The notes under the pieces were generated by a model that was not told the DNA's origin, searched no databases, and saw only the letters and a program-made list of their open reading frames with translations. Shown here piece after piece: positions 44,322-55,485 of a stretch of DNA of 60,000 nucleotides (position 1 is its first letter; each line of letters opens with the position of its first letter). The stretch covers positions 348,541-408,540 of the forward strand of contig CAJNDS010002069.1 in the NCBI GenBank assembly GCA_905221605.1, read 5' to 3'. The position numbers were made by a program, and so were the translations under genes. Source of the DNA: Symbiodinium natans (Eukaryota; Sar; Dinophyceae; Suessiales; Symbiodiniaceae).

Positions 44322-45983
44322 TCATCGTTCGACATCAGTTTCCAAATCTTCCGGATAGGCAATCCATCTCTGCCTACCAAGCCTGAAACACAGCCGTGCA
44401 CTTCGCCAGTGTAATGGGGTCGTTGCTTTGCAAACGAACGGGTGCTTGCCCATCCCCAGTAGGCACACCTCTGCGGCCATTCTATGACCCATACCCCCAC
44501 TTGCGGGTGGTTCACCATCACTAAGAAGCTCCGCCAGAGCTTGCGATGCACCGTGAATAAAGCTTGTAGATGGTCCTGATAGCCGCTGGTACGGGCTACC
44601 TCCGGTACAAGGAGTGCTGCTCCAGAAAACAACCTTCATCCCCCATTCTCTTGCAACATTCATTGCAGACATGACCCGCTCCACGGTGTCATTTGAGGTT
44701 CCGTCAACCCCTTGAGTAATCGGCAGGACAAATACTTGGTGCACACTTCCTTGCAGGTACAGATTCGAACGTGGACTCGTGCAAAACTCGATCAGCAAAG
44801 TTGAATATTCAGTCTCGAGTTCGCATAGCCGACAGAAAGCTTCGTATTCGAGGTTGTCTGGCCCGAGTACAGAATCTAGCACTCCAGACAGCAACAAGCA
44901 AGACCTGACTGCTGGGACCTCTCGGAAATCGATGTTGGTTACATCTTCTAATCCGAGAGTTGTTGTATGCTTTGCTGTTTGGAGGCGATGTAAATTCTTT
45001 GTGAGGAGATCGCTCACATTCTCGGTTCCGGCCACTCCCTCTACTGCCAACTCGCCGCTATGGACACGGTCTTGAATAAAGCACAACCTCAAGTCTATAT
45101 GCCGCATACGCCTGAGTAGCCCCTCCATGCTGGCGATTTGCCTAGCTGAGGCACTGTCGGTATACACGCGGTGGGGTTTCTGGAGGGTGCCCCAGATATG
45201 CGCCGTCAATTGCGCAAGTCCTGCCACCTCTTTCGCTGCCTCGGCGATGGCAAACAACTCTGCCTCTGCTGAGCTGAGTGCCACGACGCTCTGCAGGCGG
45301 CTGTACCCCTTTATGCAGTACCACAGATCGTCCACTGCGATGTAGATCACTCCGCCACTGGTGCTCTTCCGGGCTACGCTCATCTCGCTGCCCCAATTGC
45401 TGTCGCAATAGGCTACCAGGTTGGCATTCTCCCCCTCATTGGTCTTGCCATCTCCGAGCGGGAAGATTTGGTCTAACAGCGGAAACGCTGCCAACCATCG
45501 CAGGAACTTGCGAAGTGCATCTTCATGTACTTGCCGTGGCATGCTTTGTCCGCGGGACAACATGGAGTGAAAATACGTTATATCTGAGCGAGTTTGACAG
45601 AGCCATCCTATCTTGCCTAGGCAACTTCGGAACCGTGAAGCTGCTTCACTGGACAGCTCCTTTGAAGGCTCTTCAACACTCTCCTCATCGTACATACTCC
45701 TGATGTCGGGTGTCGTCAAGGATGCTTTTACGGTGGATATGTCCCATCCGAAGGATGTAAAGACCGACTTCACATACTCAAGCTTCACCCCAAGCATGAT
45801 CTGTCGTCCATCCCAACGGATTAAACGACCGAGGAATTCCATCTGCCCATCTTCGATCAGCCTCCCTGTCACTTTGACTTTCAAGACTGAACTCAGGGCT
45901 TCGTGGACGTACTCGAACCCTTTCTCGGTAGAGGACACAATGAGCAAATCATCCACGTACGCTAACATGATGATATACTCCAT
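44322..45983 (-). pseudogene. copia RT C-terminal half, RNase H and C-terminal extension
   Basis: 553 codons open from 45983. It begins in the RT palm with the catalytic YVDD box (MLAYVDDLLIVSS) and continues through the connection (KIGWLCQTRSDITYFHSMLS) to RNase H: YCDSNWGSE, ALSSAEAELFAIAEAAKE and YTDSASARQI hold the usual acidic residues. After RNase H (about residue 330) there is an extension of roughly 200 residues containing FWSSTPCTGGSPYQRLSG, which ordinary copia polyproteins do not have. The RT N-terminal half lies upstream in another frame, separated by a one-base shift near 45985-46000, so one RT is split over two frames. Confidence 0.88.
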
Positions 45984-45989
45984 CCGGAT

Positions 45990-46996
45990 TCAAGGTTGAC
46001 CCATCCGCTGAAAAGCGTCGGTTCAAGCGGACTCGCTTGTAAGCCTAGGGCAGACACGATCCTGTTCAGATGTCGCTGCCAGCTGAGGCTGGCGGAACGC
46101 AAACCGTAGAGCGCTTTCTCTAGTATCAAGTACGCGGTTTCGCCGCTCTCGAGCGCGAACGTGCTGGGCAACTCGATAATGGTGGGTTCCACTACCTGCG
46201 CAAAGAGAAACGCAGTGGATATGTCGAGGCCGTAAGCCCGCATCTTCCCCTTTGCCGCCCGTGCAAGGACGATCTTGAGGGCTTCCACTGATGCAGTGTT
46301 GGAACTCAACCCCAAATCGAGTGCGGATGGTCGCCCATGAGCAAAATCCTTAGCGACTATCCTTGCTCGGACTAGTCCTGGGGCCTTCTGAGTGAGGACC
46401 CATCGGGACTTGACCGTCCGACAGTTTGGGTTGGCTTTGCGGTACTCATCTATCTCGCTCTTTGATCTTGCATAACCAACTTTCAGACTATCGAGCGCAT
46501 TCACCTCTTTCTTGATTCCTTGCCATGTCTCTTCAGGGTCCAGTTGAAAACCTTCCAGGTCGTCGTAGCTGGCTCTAGGTCGATTCACCCATAGAGTCCT
46601 GTCTTGGATTCTCATGTACGTCCCTGCGGACTCATCTTCCTCTTTCTCTTTAACTGAAGAACATACACATGGGTGGTCTTGGAGATTCAACAACTCAACT
46701 GCTTCACGCTCGACCGACTGTTGTTGCTTGTGGTGCTGTTGTTGTGTTGTTGTGTTCAAGCAAACATATGGGAACTTCTCCACGCTCGACCGACCAACAA
46801 GTAGGTGACACGCTGCTTCGACGTCGTAGTGGTCACAACAAGAGTGGTTGTGGTGTGTAGTGGGCGCTTTCGAGCAATTCCTCCAGGTATCGGACTGGGA
46901 CCCCCTCATGGAATGTCTGGGGATGCTCTGGAGCGTCTCCCATATCCTCATCCTCAGCCTCGGACGGCTGGTACTCGGATACATTCCAGTCAGCAT
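45990..46996 (-). pseudogene. copia RT N-terminal half
   Basis: Frame from 46996. The first 100 codons are not convincing; the neighbouring frame reads a better acidic linker (DADWNVSEYQPSEAEDED), so a shift lies near 46780-46980. From about 46560 it reads canonical copia RT: VNALDSLKVGYA, SRWVLTQKAPGLVRARIVAK, then motif A in YGLDISTAFLFAQV and EKALYGLRSASLSWQRHL. It breaks at a TAG just before the YVDD box, which continues in the next frame at 45983. Confidence 0.85.
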
Positions 46997-47020
46997 CCGG
47001 TACTGACATCTCCGGGATCT

Positions 47021-48130
47021 CTAGGTCTCCGACTCCTGCTTGCTCAGGATCAAACGCTCGGACCTCCTCTCTCCTCCAAAGCGTGTTCGCTTGTTCGGCT
47101 TCATTTGTTCGTCATCATCGTATGGGTCTTCCCCAATTAGCTCTTCAGGCCTTCGGTCGACCCTTGGTCCTTCATCTAATGCCTCCAGAGCATCATCGAT
47201 GGAATCACGCAACCATTTCTGGTATCTCTTCACACACTTTTGGGAATGCCTGCTCGAGCTGACGCCTTCTTGGCATCCAGGGCACTTGGGTGTAACACCA
47301 TGTTGTCTCACCCAGTCTATGGGAGGACCTCCACCTGGAACATATGGGAGAAACAGCTCTTTGGTCTTCGGTGCTTCAGGCGGGGGCACGAAGCCATCTA
47401 GGGCCTTTGGAAGCTCTGCCTGTCGATTGCGCACAGTGTCTCCCACTACATCCTCCTCTAACATGATGTGGTAACGATTGGGCTCTTCTTTTTCACTTTC
47501 AGGCAAAGCATTGACGAAAGGATCTTTCCCCCTTAGGGGGTTGGCGATCGACTCTCTTGCCTGCGACTGTACTCGCGGCGGCGTCGAGCCATTTCGATGA
47601 AAGCGGATGATGCTGCCTTGGCCATCTCGATAAAATCGGACGGTACTGCCGTGGCTGGCAGTGTGGCCATTGTGGCCTTGGCCGGTGAACTCGCCATTGG
47701 TGGTGCCGTCGTCGTTGGTGGCGCCATGGGTGCTGCCATGGTCACCTCTCCTGGAGCTGGGGTGATGGGTGTCTCCTCCTCCATTGTCAATCTCGGCACA
47801 GGCGGTGGCGGTGGGAGAATCAGACGGGCCTTGGCTGTCGCCCGTTCGCGCTCGGGCGTTGAGGATGCCGCGGCTCCGCGCGCGACGACGCTCCTCGTAC
47901 GCTGCTCCCGTCAGCAACCCATGTTCCAATTCCATCCGGAGGCTCAGCTGGTGGTGGCCCCTTGCGGTTGTCGCTGCCGAGGTGGTCGGAGGCGGCCCCT
48001 GTGCGGCGACACGTCGCACTGTGGAACGTAGATCCGCCTCTGGTCCTTCCAGAGACAGCGGAAGCTGCGCGGAGTCTCGTGGAGGGTCCAAGGCCGTGGG
48101 GTTCTCCTCCGTCAATCCAGATGGAATCCT
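47021..48130 (-). pseudogene. copia linker region with Cys motif
   Basis: The last part of the long frame that starts at 51586. It ends with PGGGPPIDWVRQHGVTPKC, then CPGC, SSRHSQKCVKRYQKWLRD and an acidic-basic tail. From memory, a G-x-T-x-x-C-x-x-C...H-x-x-x-C arrangement before the RT is common in dinoflagellate copia elements. Between 47530 and 48000 two frames compete (Pro/Thr-rich in one, Arg/Gly-rich in the other), so the correct phase there is not settled. Confidence 0.5.
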
Positions 48131-49443
48131 CTGGAGGAAAGGCTCTCCCTCCACGGTGGAGTTGCCTTCAGTTCGCTGCGTCCATGCCGTGGAGTCGGGC
48201 CTCTTGTGTGCTCCGTGATTGTGGCGTTGGCCGCAATCGGTTCCATGGGAGGTTGCTGCCACGTTGCTGGCGGGTTGCAGGTTCCGGAATGCTCGCCCCG
48301 CGGGCGGCATCCGGTGTCGCTGGTCCAGCCTTTGCTGGTCGCCAATCCCCCCAGTTGTCCTCGTCGGAATCCGACATCGAGATCGTTGCACCCGCTGCCT
48401 TGGGCGCTGCAGAAAGTTCTGGCCTCCTCCGCGGTCACAATCTCCAGGGTCGCTGGTCCCGGTACGGTCTCGGTTCCCATGGAGCTGTCCGGTCCGAGGG
48501 CGTGGATTGCGAATCCTCTCCCTTGGCGAGGACCAATCTCGAGCTCCAATGGCTCGTTCATCGCTTGCTTCCAGGTGTTCCAGTCGACAGGGACCTGCCG
48601 GACTGTCACCTGTTCGGATTGTGCTCTCGCCATGTAGCTCTTCAAGTTCTCGGTATGCGGCTCCGACATCAGGTGGGACTCTGCTGCTCGTTTCTGACAC
48701 ACCATGCAATAAGGGTCGTCGGTCTCGTTGTTGACGAGCGTCTGCCAGGACCCTTCGAAGCGGCGACATATCCAAGTCAGCCAGCCGGAGCTCGTGAAGC
48801 GACGCTTGCCTTTCCGGGTCGGTCCGGTGAGGTAGCCCGGAGGTGGCCCACTCGGTTCCCGAACGACGGGCCTTTCCTCCATAGGCCTCCGCTCCTCTGC
48901 CGGCTTCTCCTTCTTGGGCTTCGATGTAGCGTTCTTGGCTGCCCTCGCTTCCATGAAGCGTCGCCAGGCCTCTGGGTCGTTGCCATTTATCTCGTAGCCG
49001 TCGGATCTTTCCTCCGAGGTCTTCTTCTCTTCCGTCGAGGTCTCCTCTTCCTTCTTCGGGGCCTCTTTCTTCCTCAATGTCTTGGGTGTTGGCCGCATCA
49101 GCGTGGGCGCTGTGGCCTTGTGGGAGGACGGCCGCTCCACCATCGTGGGCGCTCTGGCTCGATGGGATGATGGTTGCTCCATCATTGTCACATCTTCGGC
49201 TCCTTCCGCCGTCTCCTCTTCGGATGGCGGGGGTGATGGGACGTAGATCGTGACCGGTGAAGTCTCCTCGTCTTGTAGGGGACCGAGTCGCTCCTCTTCC
49301 TCGGTGATTCTGTTCACCCGGTGCTCGTCCACGAGTAGCATCCTGCGCGCTCGCGCTCCCTCTCGCATACCCTCCAGCTCGCTGATAGAGCGGACCATTG
49401 TCTCGCTCATGGCTTGTTCCACCTCCATTGGCTCCTTTTCCAT
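48112..49443 (-). CDS. 443-codon frame with CCHH finger in the integrase position
   Basis: Starts with an ATG three codons after a stop and runs out of phase with the gag-protease frame. The N-terminal 190 residues are Glu/Lys/Pro-rich and look disordered (EEERLGPLQDEETSPVTIYV; TEEKKTSEERSDGYEING). A compact segment follows: SSGWLTWICRRFEGSWQTLV, then CMVCQKRAAESHLMSEPH, a C-x2-C-x7-H-x5-H finger of U1/zf-met type, then TENLKSYMARAQSEQVTVRQ. After about residue 330 it may run as a shadow of the other frame. Similar fingers recur in dinoflagellate proteins (from memory). It lies between protease and RT, where copia normally carries integrase. Captured sequence or a lineage-specific domain are both possible. 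Confidence 0.5.
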   Translation of the reverse strand: MEKEPMEVEQAMSETMVRSISELEGMREGARARRMLLVDEHRVNRITEEEERLGPLQDEETSPVTIYVPSPPPSEEETAEGAEDVTMMEQPSSHRARAPTMVERPSSHKATAPTLMRPTPKTLRKKEAPKKEEETSTEEKKTSEERSDGYEINGNDPEAWRRFMEARAAKNATSKPKKEKPAEERRPMEERPVVREPSGPPPGYLTGPTRKGKRRFTSSGWLTWICRRFEGSWQTLVNNETDDPYCMVCQKRAAESHLMSEPHTENLKSYMARAQSEQVTVRQVPVDWNTWKQAMNEPLELEIGPRQGRGFAIHALGPDSSMGTETVPGPATLEIVTAEEARTFCSAQGSGCNDLDVGFRRGQLGGLATSKGWTSDTGCRPRGEHSGTCNPPATWQQPPMEPIAANATITEHTRGPTPRHGRSELKATPPWRESLSSRGFHLD

Positions 49444-51586
49444 GGTGCGCTAAGGCGTCTACCACAAAAGACGGTGGCTCCTGGTGCTTTGGGCATCCAA
49501 GGCTTTCGGGTCGATACTTGGGAGACTGCTCTTGCAAATCGCGACCAAAACACGACAAGGGAAAGTATGCTGCTGTGGTGCTACTGTCACACGCATGCAC
49601 AAGCCACTCGACTGCTGGTGTTGTGTTGTTGTTTTGCTCCCCGTGTGAGATGATGTTGTCGTCTGCACAAGAAAACAAGCAGGTATGACTGTCAAGCTCA
49701 TGGAAAACTGGCTTGCCCGCATGACTGACAGACTCAAAGGAACTAGGCGCGGCGCCCAAAAGCTCATCAACGGCCCTTAGTTTCTCCTTAGTCTCTCCTT
49801 GGTCCAGGTCAGCATGCTCATGACTCACATGTCCCTTGCAGTCACTCATCTCATCAAGACATGAAATGTCCAGCAATTCAGGGTTTTCGGGCTCAACACA
49901 CACTCTCGCAGAATTTCGATAACTGCGATTCGAGGTCGAACGATGAAAATCACAATCAGCGGATGACTTTCGAGATCGATTTTGGCGATGTTGTTCCGTT
50001 TTGGCGATCAAATCCTGAGGCTTCAGAGCTAAAGGATGGTCACTCCGTACTGACGCAAGCCAACTTACTGATGCAAACAAGGTGGGCTTCAAAGTTACGC
50101 CATGCTTGCGGACAGTGATTCCGCCTTGCTGTACGCATAGCGTCGGTTCCCAACCACCGTTCTGACAAAGCAAATTGATGTTCAGCAAATTGTGCTTGAT
50201 CTGATCGGAAATGACGGCTTCAAACCTAGCTTTACACATGTACACAGCGTCACTCTTACGCTCAGAACTGCTCTTCGATGATGCTGGGGCGGTGGTTTCA
50301 AAGCAAACTTCCACCAAAACATGTGTTGATCCGCCAATCTCAACGGAATCTCCAGTCGCAGTCTCCGCATAGGACTTCGGGCGTCCTTCCAACCAACTCA
50401 GGATCTTCACGTGGTCGCTCTCAAGCGTCTCTCTCGTGATGATGTGGAACGAACTACCAGAGTCAATCAGCCAGTAAATGCGATCATCTGAAGGAAAACT
50501 AACCACTTGGTTCGTGAGCATCATACCAAAGTGATATCCTTCCAGAAACGTCTTGATTGATGACTGTGCTTTTCCACTACCCTTGGTTGTGGGCTGCGCT
50601 GCTGCTTTCGCCGACGTAGACGATGAAGATGATGGTGCCTCTGGCTGCGTCGTAACGGCCTGGCTCGTCGCCGCTGCGGCTTTGTCCTTCGAAGGTGCCC
50701 AGCAGTCGCGTGCCCAGTGTCCAGTCTTCCCGCAGTTCCGGCAGACATCTGTCTTCTTCGCCTCTCTGCTCTTGCTTCGAGCTCTGTCTCCTTTTCCGCT
50801 TCGGTCACCTTTCCTGTCCTTTCCTTTCGCTTTGCCACCCTTCAGTCCCTTTTCTCCTTTCTCGCCTTTGTTGCCCTTGTTGCCCTTGGAGCCTTTGTTG
50901 CTCTTGTCTCTGTCGCCCTTTCCGCCCTTGCCACCCTTGAAGGCATTCGCATACCCGGATGCTCCTTCTCTCTGGAAGTCCATCACACGAAGTTGCTCGT
51001 CGTAAAACTGCAAACCAGTCATCAGCTCACCCATGCTCTTTGTTGAGTGATGGAGGAGCAGATATCTCTTGGTTTCAGAATCCAAGTGCTTCATCAGGCA
51101 CAAGACTCCCTCTTGTTCTCCGATGAGCAACTCCGGGAAGCGATGCTTCACCTGCGCCTCGAACTTGAGGAGTTCGGTGGTGTACCACCTAGCGACATCA
51201 AGTGGTCGCTTGAGATGCTTTGGCGGCACCAGGCCTAATGCCTGCTCGCGAAGGGCTTGTCCCTCTACTCTGGAGCAAACGGACAACTCATTGTTCAGCG
51301 AACGCCAGAGTTCGTATCCGGCACTTGCTCCCATCTGCTTCACCTCGATGAGATGCACCAAATCCTGCCCACGCTGGAACTTGCTCATGGACTGACGAAG
51401 CAAAAACCAAAGTTTGGTCGACCGAGCTGCCTTCCCGGCTTCAAGCTTCACTTGCAAAACTTCCACACTGCTACTCATCGTCTCCTGCAACTCCGTAGCG
51501 TACCGGTCGTCAAGCAAACAAAGCCAGCTTGTAAGTTCGTCTCTGTAAGCTGTCCAAACTCGGATTTCAGCATGTCTACTCGTCAT
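49441..51586 (-). pseudogene. copia gag, zinc knuckle and aspartic protease
   Basis: ATG at 51586, but the same frame continues upstream to 51886 through stops. Gag reads a helical capsid region (residues about 1-215, for example LRQSMSKFQRGQDLVHLIEV and KRYLLLHHSTKSMGELMTGL), then about 60 residues of Lys/Gly repeats (GGKGGKGDRDKSNKGSKGN), then the CCHC knuckle CRNCGKTGHWARDC (about 280). The aspartic protease has WLIDSGSSFHIIT (about 372) with D-S-G. After about residue 700 the frame passes into sequence read better in another phase. Gag packages the RNA; the protease cuts the polyprotein. No GAG-pre-integrase H-H-C-C pattern follows the protease. Confidence 0.85.
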
Positions 51587-51601
51587 GGACGCATAGTTCA
51601 G

Positions 51602-51886
51602 CTAAGGCAAGTGTGGAATGTAGCCCTCTGCTCTTTTGTTTCGTACTCCAGAGTCTACCTCCATATCCACAGGGGTCGATGCATTCGCAGATGCTGCTGA
51701 GAGGTCTCCTCCAGGTGTAGGACTTGTTGACGATAAAGTTGTAGCTGCTGCAATATGTGCATTGGCAGCATTCGCACTTGCAAGCTGCAATGCCTGTGTT
51801 AGCATGGCACTCATCTGTTAAAGTTGAGCTGCCTGCTGTCGTATCTGATCGTCCTGTGCTTGCAGCATTGCTCTTGTGAACTCCAT
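51602..51886 (-). pseudogene. copia gag N-terminus with in-frame stops
   Basis: In phase with the ATG at 51586. Reading from ATG 51886: MEFTRAMLQAQDDQIRQQAA, TAA at 51820-51818, then MSAMLTQALQLASANAANAH and PVDMEVDSGVRNKRAEGY, TAG at 51604-51602, then directly into the main gag frame. The two stops are single-codon breaks in an otherwise continuous gag, so this is decay, not a separate gene. Confidence 0.7.
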
Positions 51887-53190
51887 CTGTTGAGCTACTT
51901 AGGTGCAACGGGCAACTGCATTCTTAGAACTTAAAGGAGTTCTTGTGGTGCTGTCTGAGGGGGTGTTTCCATCTGGTAGAACTGAGGTCCAAACAAAGGC
52001 ACAGCCCCAACTGGTGGCTGATGGCCTCCAGTTGTAGCTGTCCACTGCCTTGGGTCTACTCCGCGTGGAACTGAAGGTGGTTGTGCTGGCAAAGACCTTC
52101 CACGTCCTCTCTCTTGTATCTGTATTTCAAAACTGGCCTCTGTTGTGGCGTGGCCTCTGGCTGTTTGGTTGTGGGGGCAAGTCCTTCCTCCCTGATTTGG
52201 CGGGAACTCGTTCGAAAAGGCGGTCCTGAGGGCTTAGGGCTGGCTTTTAGAATGGCCAAAAGTGCCCGTAAAATGCGCGCAAAATCTTTTGGGCCGTAGC
52301 GCGGTCTGGCGGGGTAGAGGTTTGAAGGTTAGACTTCCATGCAACTCTGGGTGGGTCGTCCTTATAAGGTTCGACTCGGAAAGCGCCACAACCGTCAATC
52401 GTGCGATGAATGCTGGACTCGAGGGATACAAGGACTTCAAAAGATCGCGATTTTTTCACAAAGTCTCTATAAGACTCCGCAAAGACTAGAAAGATTCCAA
52501 AAGACTAGCCGAAACTTCACCGATGCTTGCAGACGCGAACCGGAATTGCAACGCACTGATGAGTGCGGCAGACTCGAACGGAAAGAGCGATATTCCAACG
52601 ATGAGTGCTGCGTTGTCGTGTCAGTGCGACGGTCCAGTCAACTGTTGCAAGCTAAATCCTGCTAGCAGCAAACTGTACGCCAAAACTCCATGTGTCGAGA
52701 GCCTGAGTACGCTGAATATCAAGATATGCGACATGAAACCATGAAAAGCAAATCCATCGGCCAACTCGGCTCGGGTCAACTCCATCTTCCGAGGATCTAG
52801 CCCCCCAAGGGTCTGGCCGTTTCCCAACACCCTGCCTGAAAGAGATCTCGCAGCACAGCCGTCAAATCGACCCTCACGCTGTGGTCAAACTCTGCATCGG
52901 GGTACTTTGAATGCAACTTCGACATGACTACACCTTCCACACGGTACAAAAAGTCAGCTGGCAGCTCTGAATAGATCTCTTCACGCTACGATAGTGCATA
53001 TCAATAACAATACGAATCTGCACTTTTACGCACTTTTTGGTGATCCTTACGCAGCGAGTGTGAGCAAGGCTGCACGGAAATGATGTTTTTATGGCGAAGA
53101 CGCTGCTATGCCTAGTCTTTGGACTCCCAGGGATTTCACAACAAGTGCCATATGCAAACGCCTCAAACTTTAGCATTTTTTGTCACAGCG
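51887..53190. other. no recognisable gene, 5' side of copia element
   Basis: A possible 5' leader and long terminal repeat of the copia element would lie here, but I could not match any part to the 3' side (41-44.3 kb). Short frames only. Confidence 0.4.
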
Positions 53191-53510
53191 CAAGCAGCAC
53201 GTCCAGCTGCGCGATGATGCTTCTGCAACTCATGAGACTGTATTTGCCATCTTCTTGGCGTTTCGCCCACGAAGTACCTTTCTGAAACCGCTGAGCGCCT
53301 TCAGCGTCTGGACATATTTGGAGCAGTACGTTGGTCATCTGCTGAAGGTTCTCATTCCTCCTCGGCTTTCTGGGCTTGTCCTGGTTCTTCAGCCCGGATG
53401 CAGCTTTCATTTCGCCAAACCGGCATTGGGCTGCCGTGGTGAGCATTCTTATGCCGAAGATTGGACCTTATGGCCTTTCCAACAACATCCGAGACAGTCG
53501 CTTCAAACTC

Positions 53511-53753
53511 TCAGAGCTCTACCCCCTGGCTCCAGCAAACGTGGAAGGGTTCCAGCACTTTCTGTAGATGCTCGTTCTTTGTGGGATAGATCTCCAGGAA
53601 AGGAAAACACGTGCTGTCGGCTTCAAAGTTACCTTGCAGGCAATAAAGGCGAAATCTGGCCACTAGGGAGTTTGCAACCATCTGTTCCCACGGCACTCCT
53701 CTGGCAAGGGGACCTCGGACCGAACTCTTAACCAACTTCAAGGGATCTGGCAA
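53511..53753 (-). pseudogene. C-terminal piece of RHS/crinkler-like NTPase
   Basis: An 80-codon frame reading VKSSVRGPLARGVPWEQMVA, NSLVARFRLYCLQGNFEA and FPFLEIYPTKNEHLQKVLE. The P-W-E-x-x-V-A-x-x-L-x-x-R-F pattern resembles the conserved G-x-x-W-E segment that follows the NTPase part in RHS/crinkler proteins. A further minus piece at 53183-53330 (QLDVLLAL end) may belong to it. Confidence 0.4.
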
Positions 53754-53969
53754 CAGACTCTTCAGATCGATGTTCCAGCCTTCAAGGTGACTTTCCAGCT
53801 TGGCGGAGACAGCGGCATCCCGACACCAGATGCGTGGGACCAGTACCGACTTCTCAGCAGGAAATGCTGCTCCTGCATGGAAGATGTCGGACCAAGAAAG
53901 TCATGACTTACGGACATTTTTTCAAAGCTTCCCGCGCAGACGGCATGCTTCTGCACAGGCACGCTGGAC

Positions 53970-54430
53970 TTGATGCGTGATGCTCCTTCATCAGAGTACG
54001 CACGCCTTTATGTCCATAGCGTGCCAGCACTGGCGCCATTGTCTCGAGACTCTGCTGCCTCGGCCATGAAACGGTGGAACGAAACGATTTATGACGACCC
54101 TACGTTCAACCAGATAATGCTCTCCTCTTGCGGAGTTCCTCGACATCTGCAATTTGCGTTCCAGGTAGACGGGGAGTTGGCAAGGTCAAGCACAGAAATT
54201 GCATTGAATGAGATTTCGAGGTGTTTCGAGGAGTCGTACAAGTCTACAGCACCTTTGTTTAGTGAAGACGCTCAGACCGCTTTGGCAATCGTTCTCTGCT
54301 CAGCCGTTCGATGGACCGCAACTGGAAGCCGCCAGTTTGATAGAGTGCCTGGAACAAACACTCCTTGCTCCCCCGTTCTGTTGTCCCCTGTTTCCTGTCT
54401 CAAGGTTTGCAAGGAGTTCTGCTTGATCCA
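53970..54430 (+). pseudogene. plus-strand middle segment of the NTPase gene
   Basis: The plus frame (open to 54731) reads VPALAPLSRDSAASAMKRW, QIMLSSCGVPRHLQFAFQV, STEIALNEISRCFEESYKS and DAQTALAIVLCSAVRW. L-S-R-D-x-A...W...G-V-P-R-x-L-Q is what one expects between Walker B and the W-E region of an RHS/crinkler-like protein, but on the opposite strand to both. Beyond 54430 the frame is antisense to the P-loop exon and should be shadow. Either a 650-bp internal inversion or a second overlapping gene explains this. Confidence 0.45.
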
Positions 54431-55070
54431 AGAAGACAAGACGAGGGCAGCTGTTCTTCGCCGCGAAGGCCTTTTCCGTGAGAACGAGCCACTGGTCGAG
54501 GACGCGGTCCTTGCTCTTGCAGAAGGCCGCAATCCACCACCCAACGCTGCCGTCCGGGGGTGGCGTCAATGTGCTCTGTTCGAGAAGCCTCAACACGGTA
54601 CCCATGTCCAAGCTCTCGAAGGCAACGCTGTTCCCTTGGCCAACTTCCACAGCGTAGCCGTCGAAGATTTGCAAAAGATGCCAAATGATGATGGCGGAAA
54701 CCAGTGTATCAGCATTTTGTGCATGCTGTGAAAACGTTCCCGCGTCTATCACCAGCAGCCGCCCACATCTGCGGCTCTCGGCATACTGATCCAACTGCGC
54801 CACATGTCGAACGAGCGAAGTCTTGCCCGTGCCCTAGGGCTCCAAAGAGCCACGAGCCTGGGCTTATCCACCTTCCGGCTTTGGGTTCTGGTCAGCTCTG
54901 CCAGAACCCTCTTCACGATTGTCTCCCGCTCCAAGAACGGACGATTCTCTTTGTTGTTGATGCGTCCATTCAAGAAGCGTTCGTCAAGATCGGGAAGCTC
55001 GTCGCTAAAGTCCTTCAGAAGAGTAGATCCTGCATGCACACAAACACCAAAAACAAACGCAGCCTGATTG
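54420..55070 (-). pseudogene. P-loop NTPase exon with frameshift in Walker A
   Basis: Acceptor CATGCAG at about 55035, then LLKDFSDELPDLDERFLNGR, NRPFLERETIVKRVLAEL and KPRLVALW. The next frame continues GTGKTSLVRHVAQLDQY (Walker A), RRCGRLLVIDAGTFSQHAQN, WWIAAFCKSKDRVLDQW and RLVFLDQAELL (Walker B-like). Joining LVALW-SP to GTGKTS needs a one-base shift at about 54830, so this copy cannot encode an intact ATP-binding loop unless a sequencing error is present. Confidence 0.65.
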
Positions 55071-55485
55071 CCACTCAGCAGTGCCACCTCCAAGAAGCTG
55101 GAAAACCCCTTGCTAAAGGACGTGACTACTCCCAACGTCCGCCTAGCCTCGCCGAAGACCTCAATCTAAAATTGCATGGACAACCGCCTTGTTGCCCGCT
55201 GCGGTCGTCAATGCCTCGATAGGGCTGGCCGGAGCTGTCGCTTCGTATTGAGTGAGCATGAACACAGAAAAAAATGTGTTTGGTCAGATCGCCGCAAACT
55301 GAGCACAAGCAAACTCTGAACAACAGCCCGCACAGCTGGAGGTCTACAGTTATGCCCTTGGAAGTGAAGGCCCTTCGCGACCCCAACAAATCACGAAAGA
55401 CAACAACAACGACGATACTGCGACAGCAGGGTGGCCAAGCACACAAACACAGATATAGTAACCTGAGCCTCATGCGCGTGAACCT

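Larger units (their letters stand above)
44322..51886 (-). mobile_element. decayed Ty1/copia retrotransposon
   Basis: Minus-strand order: gag N-terminus (51886-51602, with in-frame stops), gag with CCHC knuckle and aspartic protease (51586 to about 49445), a frame with a CCHH finger (49443-48112), a linker with a conserved Cys motif (to 47021), RT first half (46996-45990), then RT second half plus RNase H (45983-44322). The order gag-PR-...-RT-RNase H is copia-type. There are at least two internal stops in gag and frameshifts near 49443, 48120, 47021-46700 and 45985, so it is defective. No integrase HHCC or DDE signature was seen in any frame, and no long terminal repeats could be found by eye. 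Clean domains show the RT, RNase H and zinc knuckle calls are firm. Confidence 0.88.

Noticed and set aside
54431-54731. End of the plus-strand 253-codon frame as real coding
   Set aside because: It is antisense to the P-loop/Walker exon on minus, which has the stronger motif evidence.
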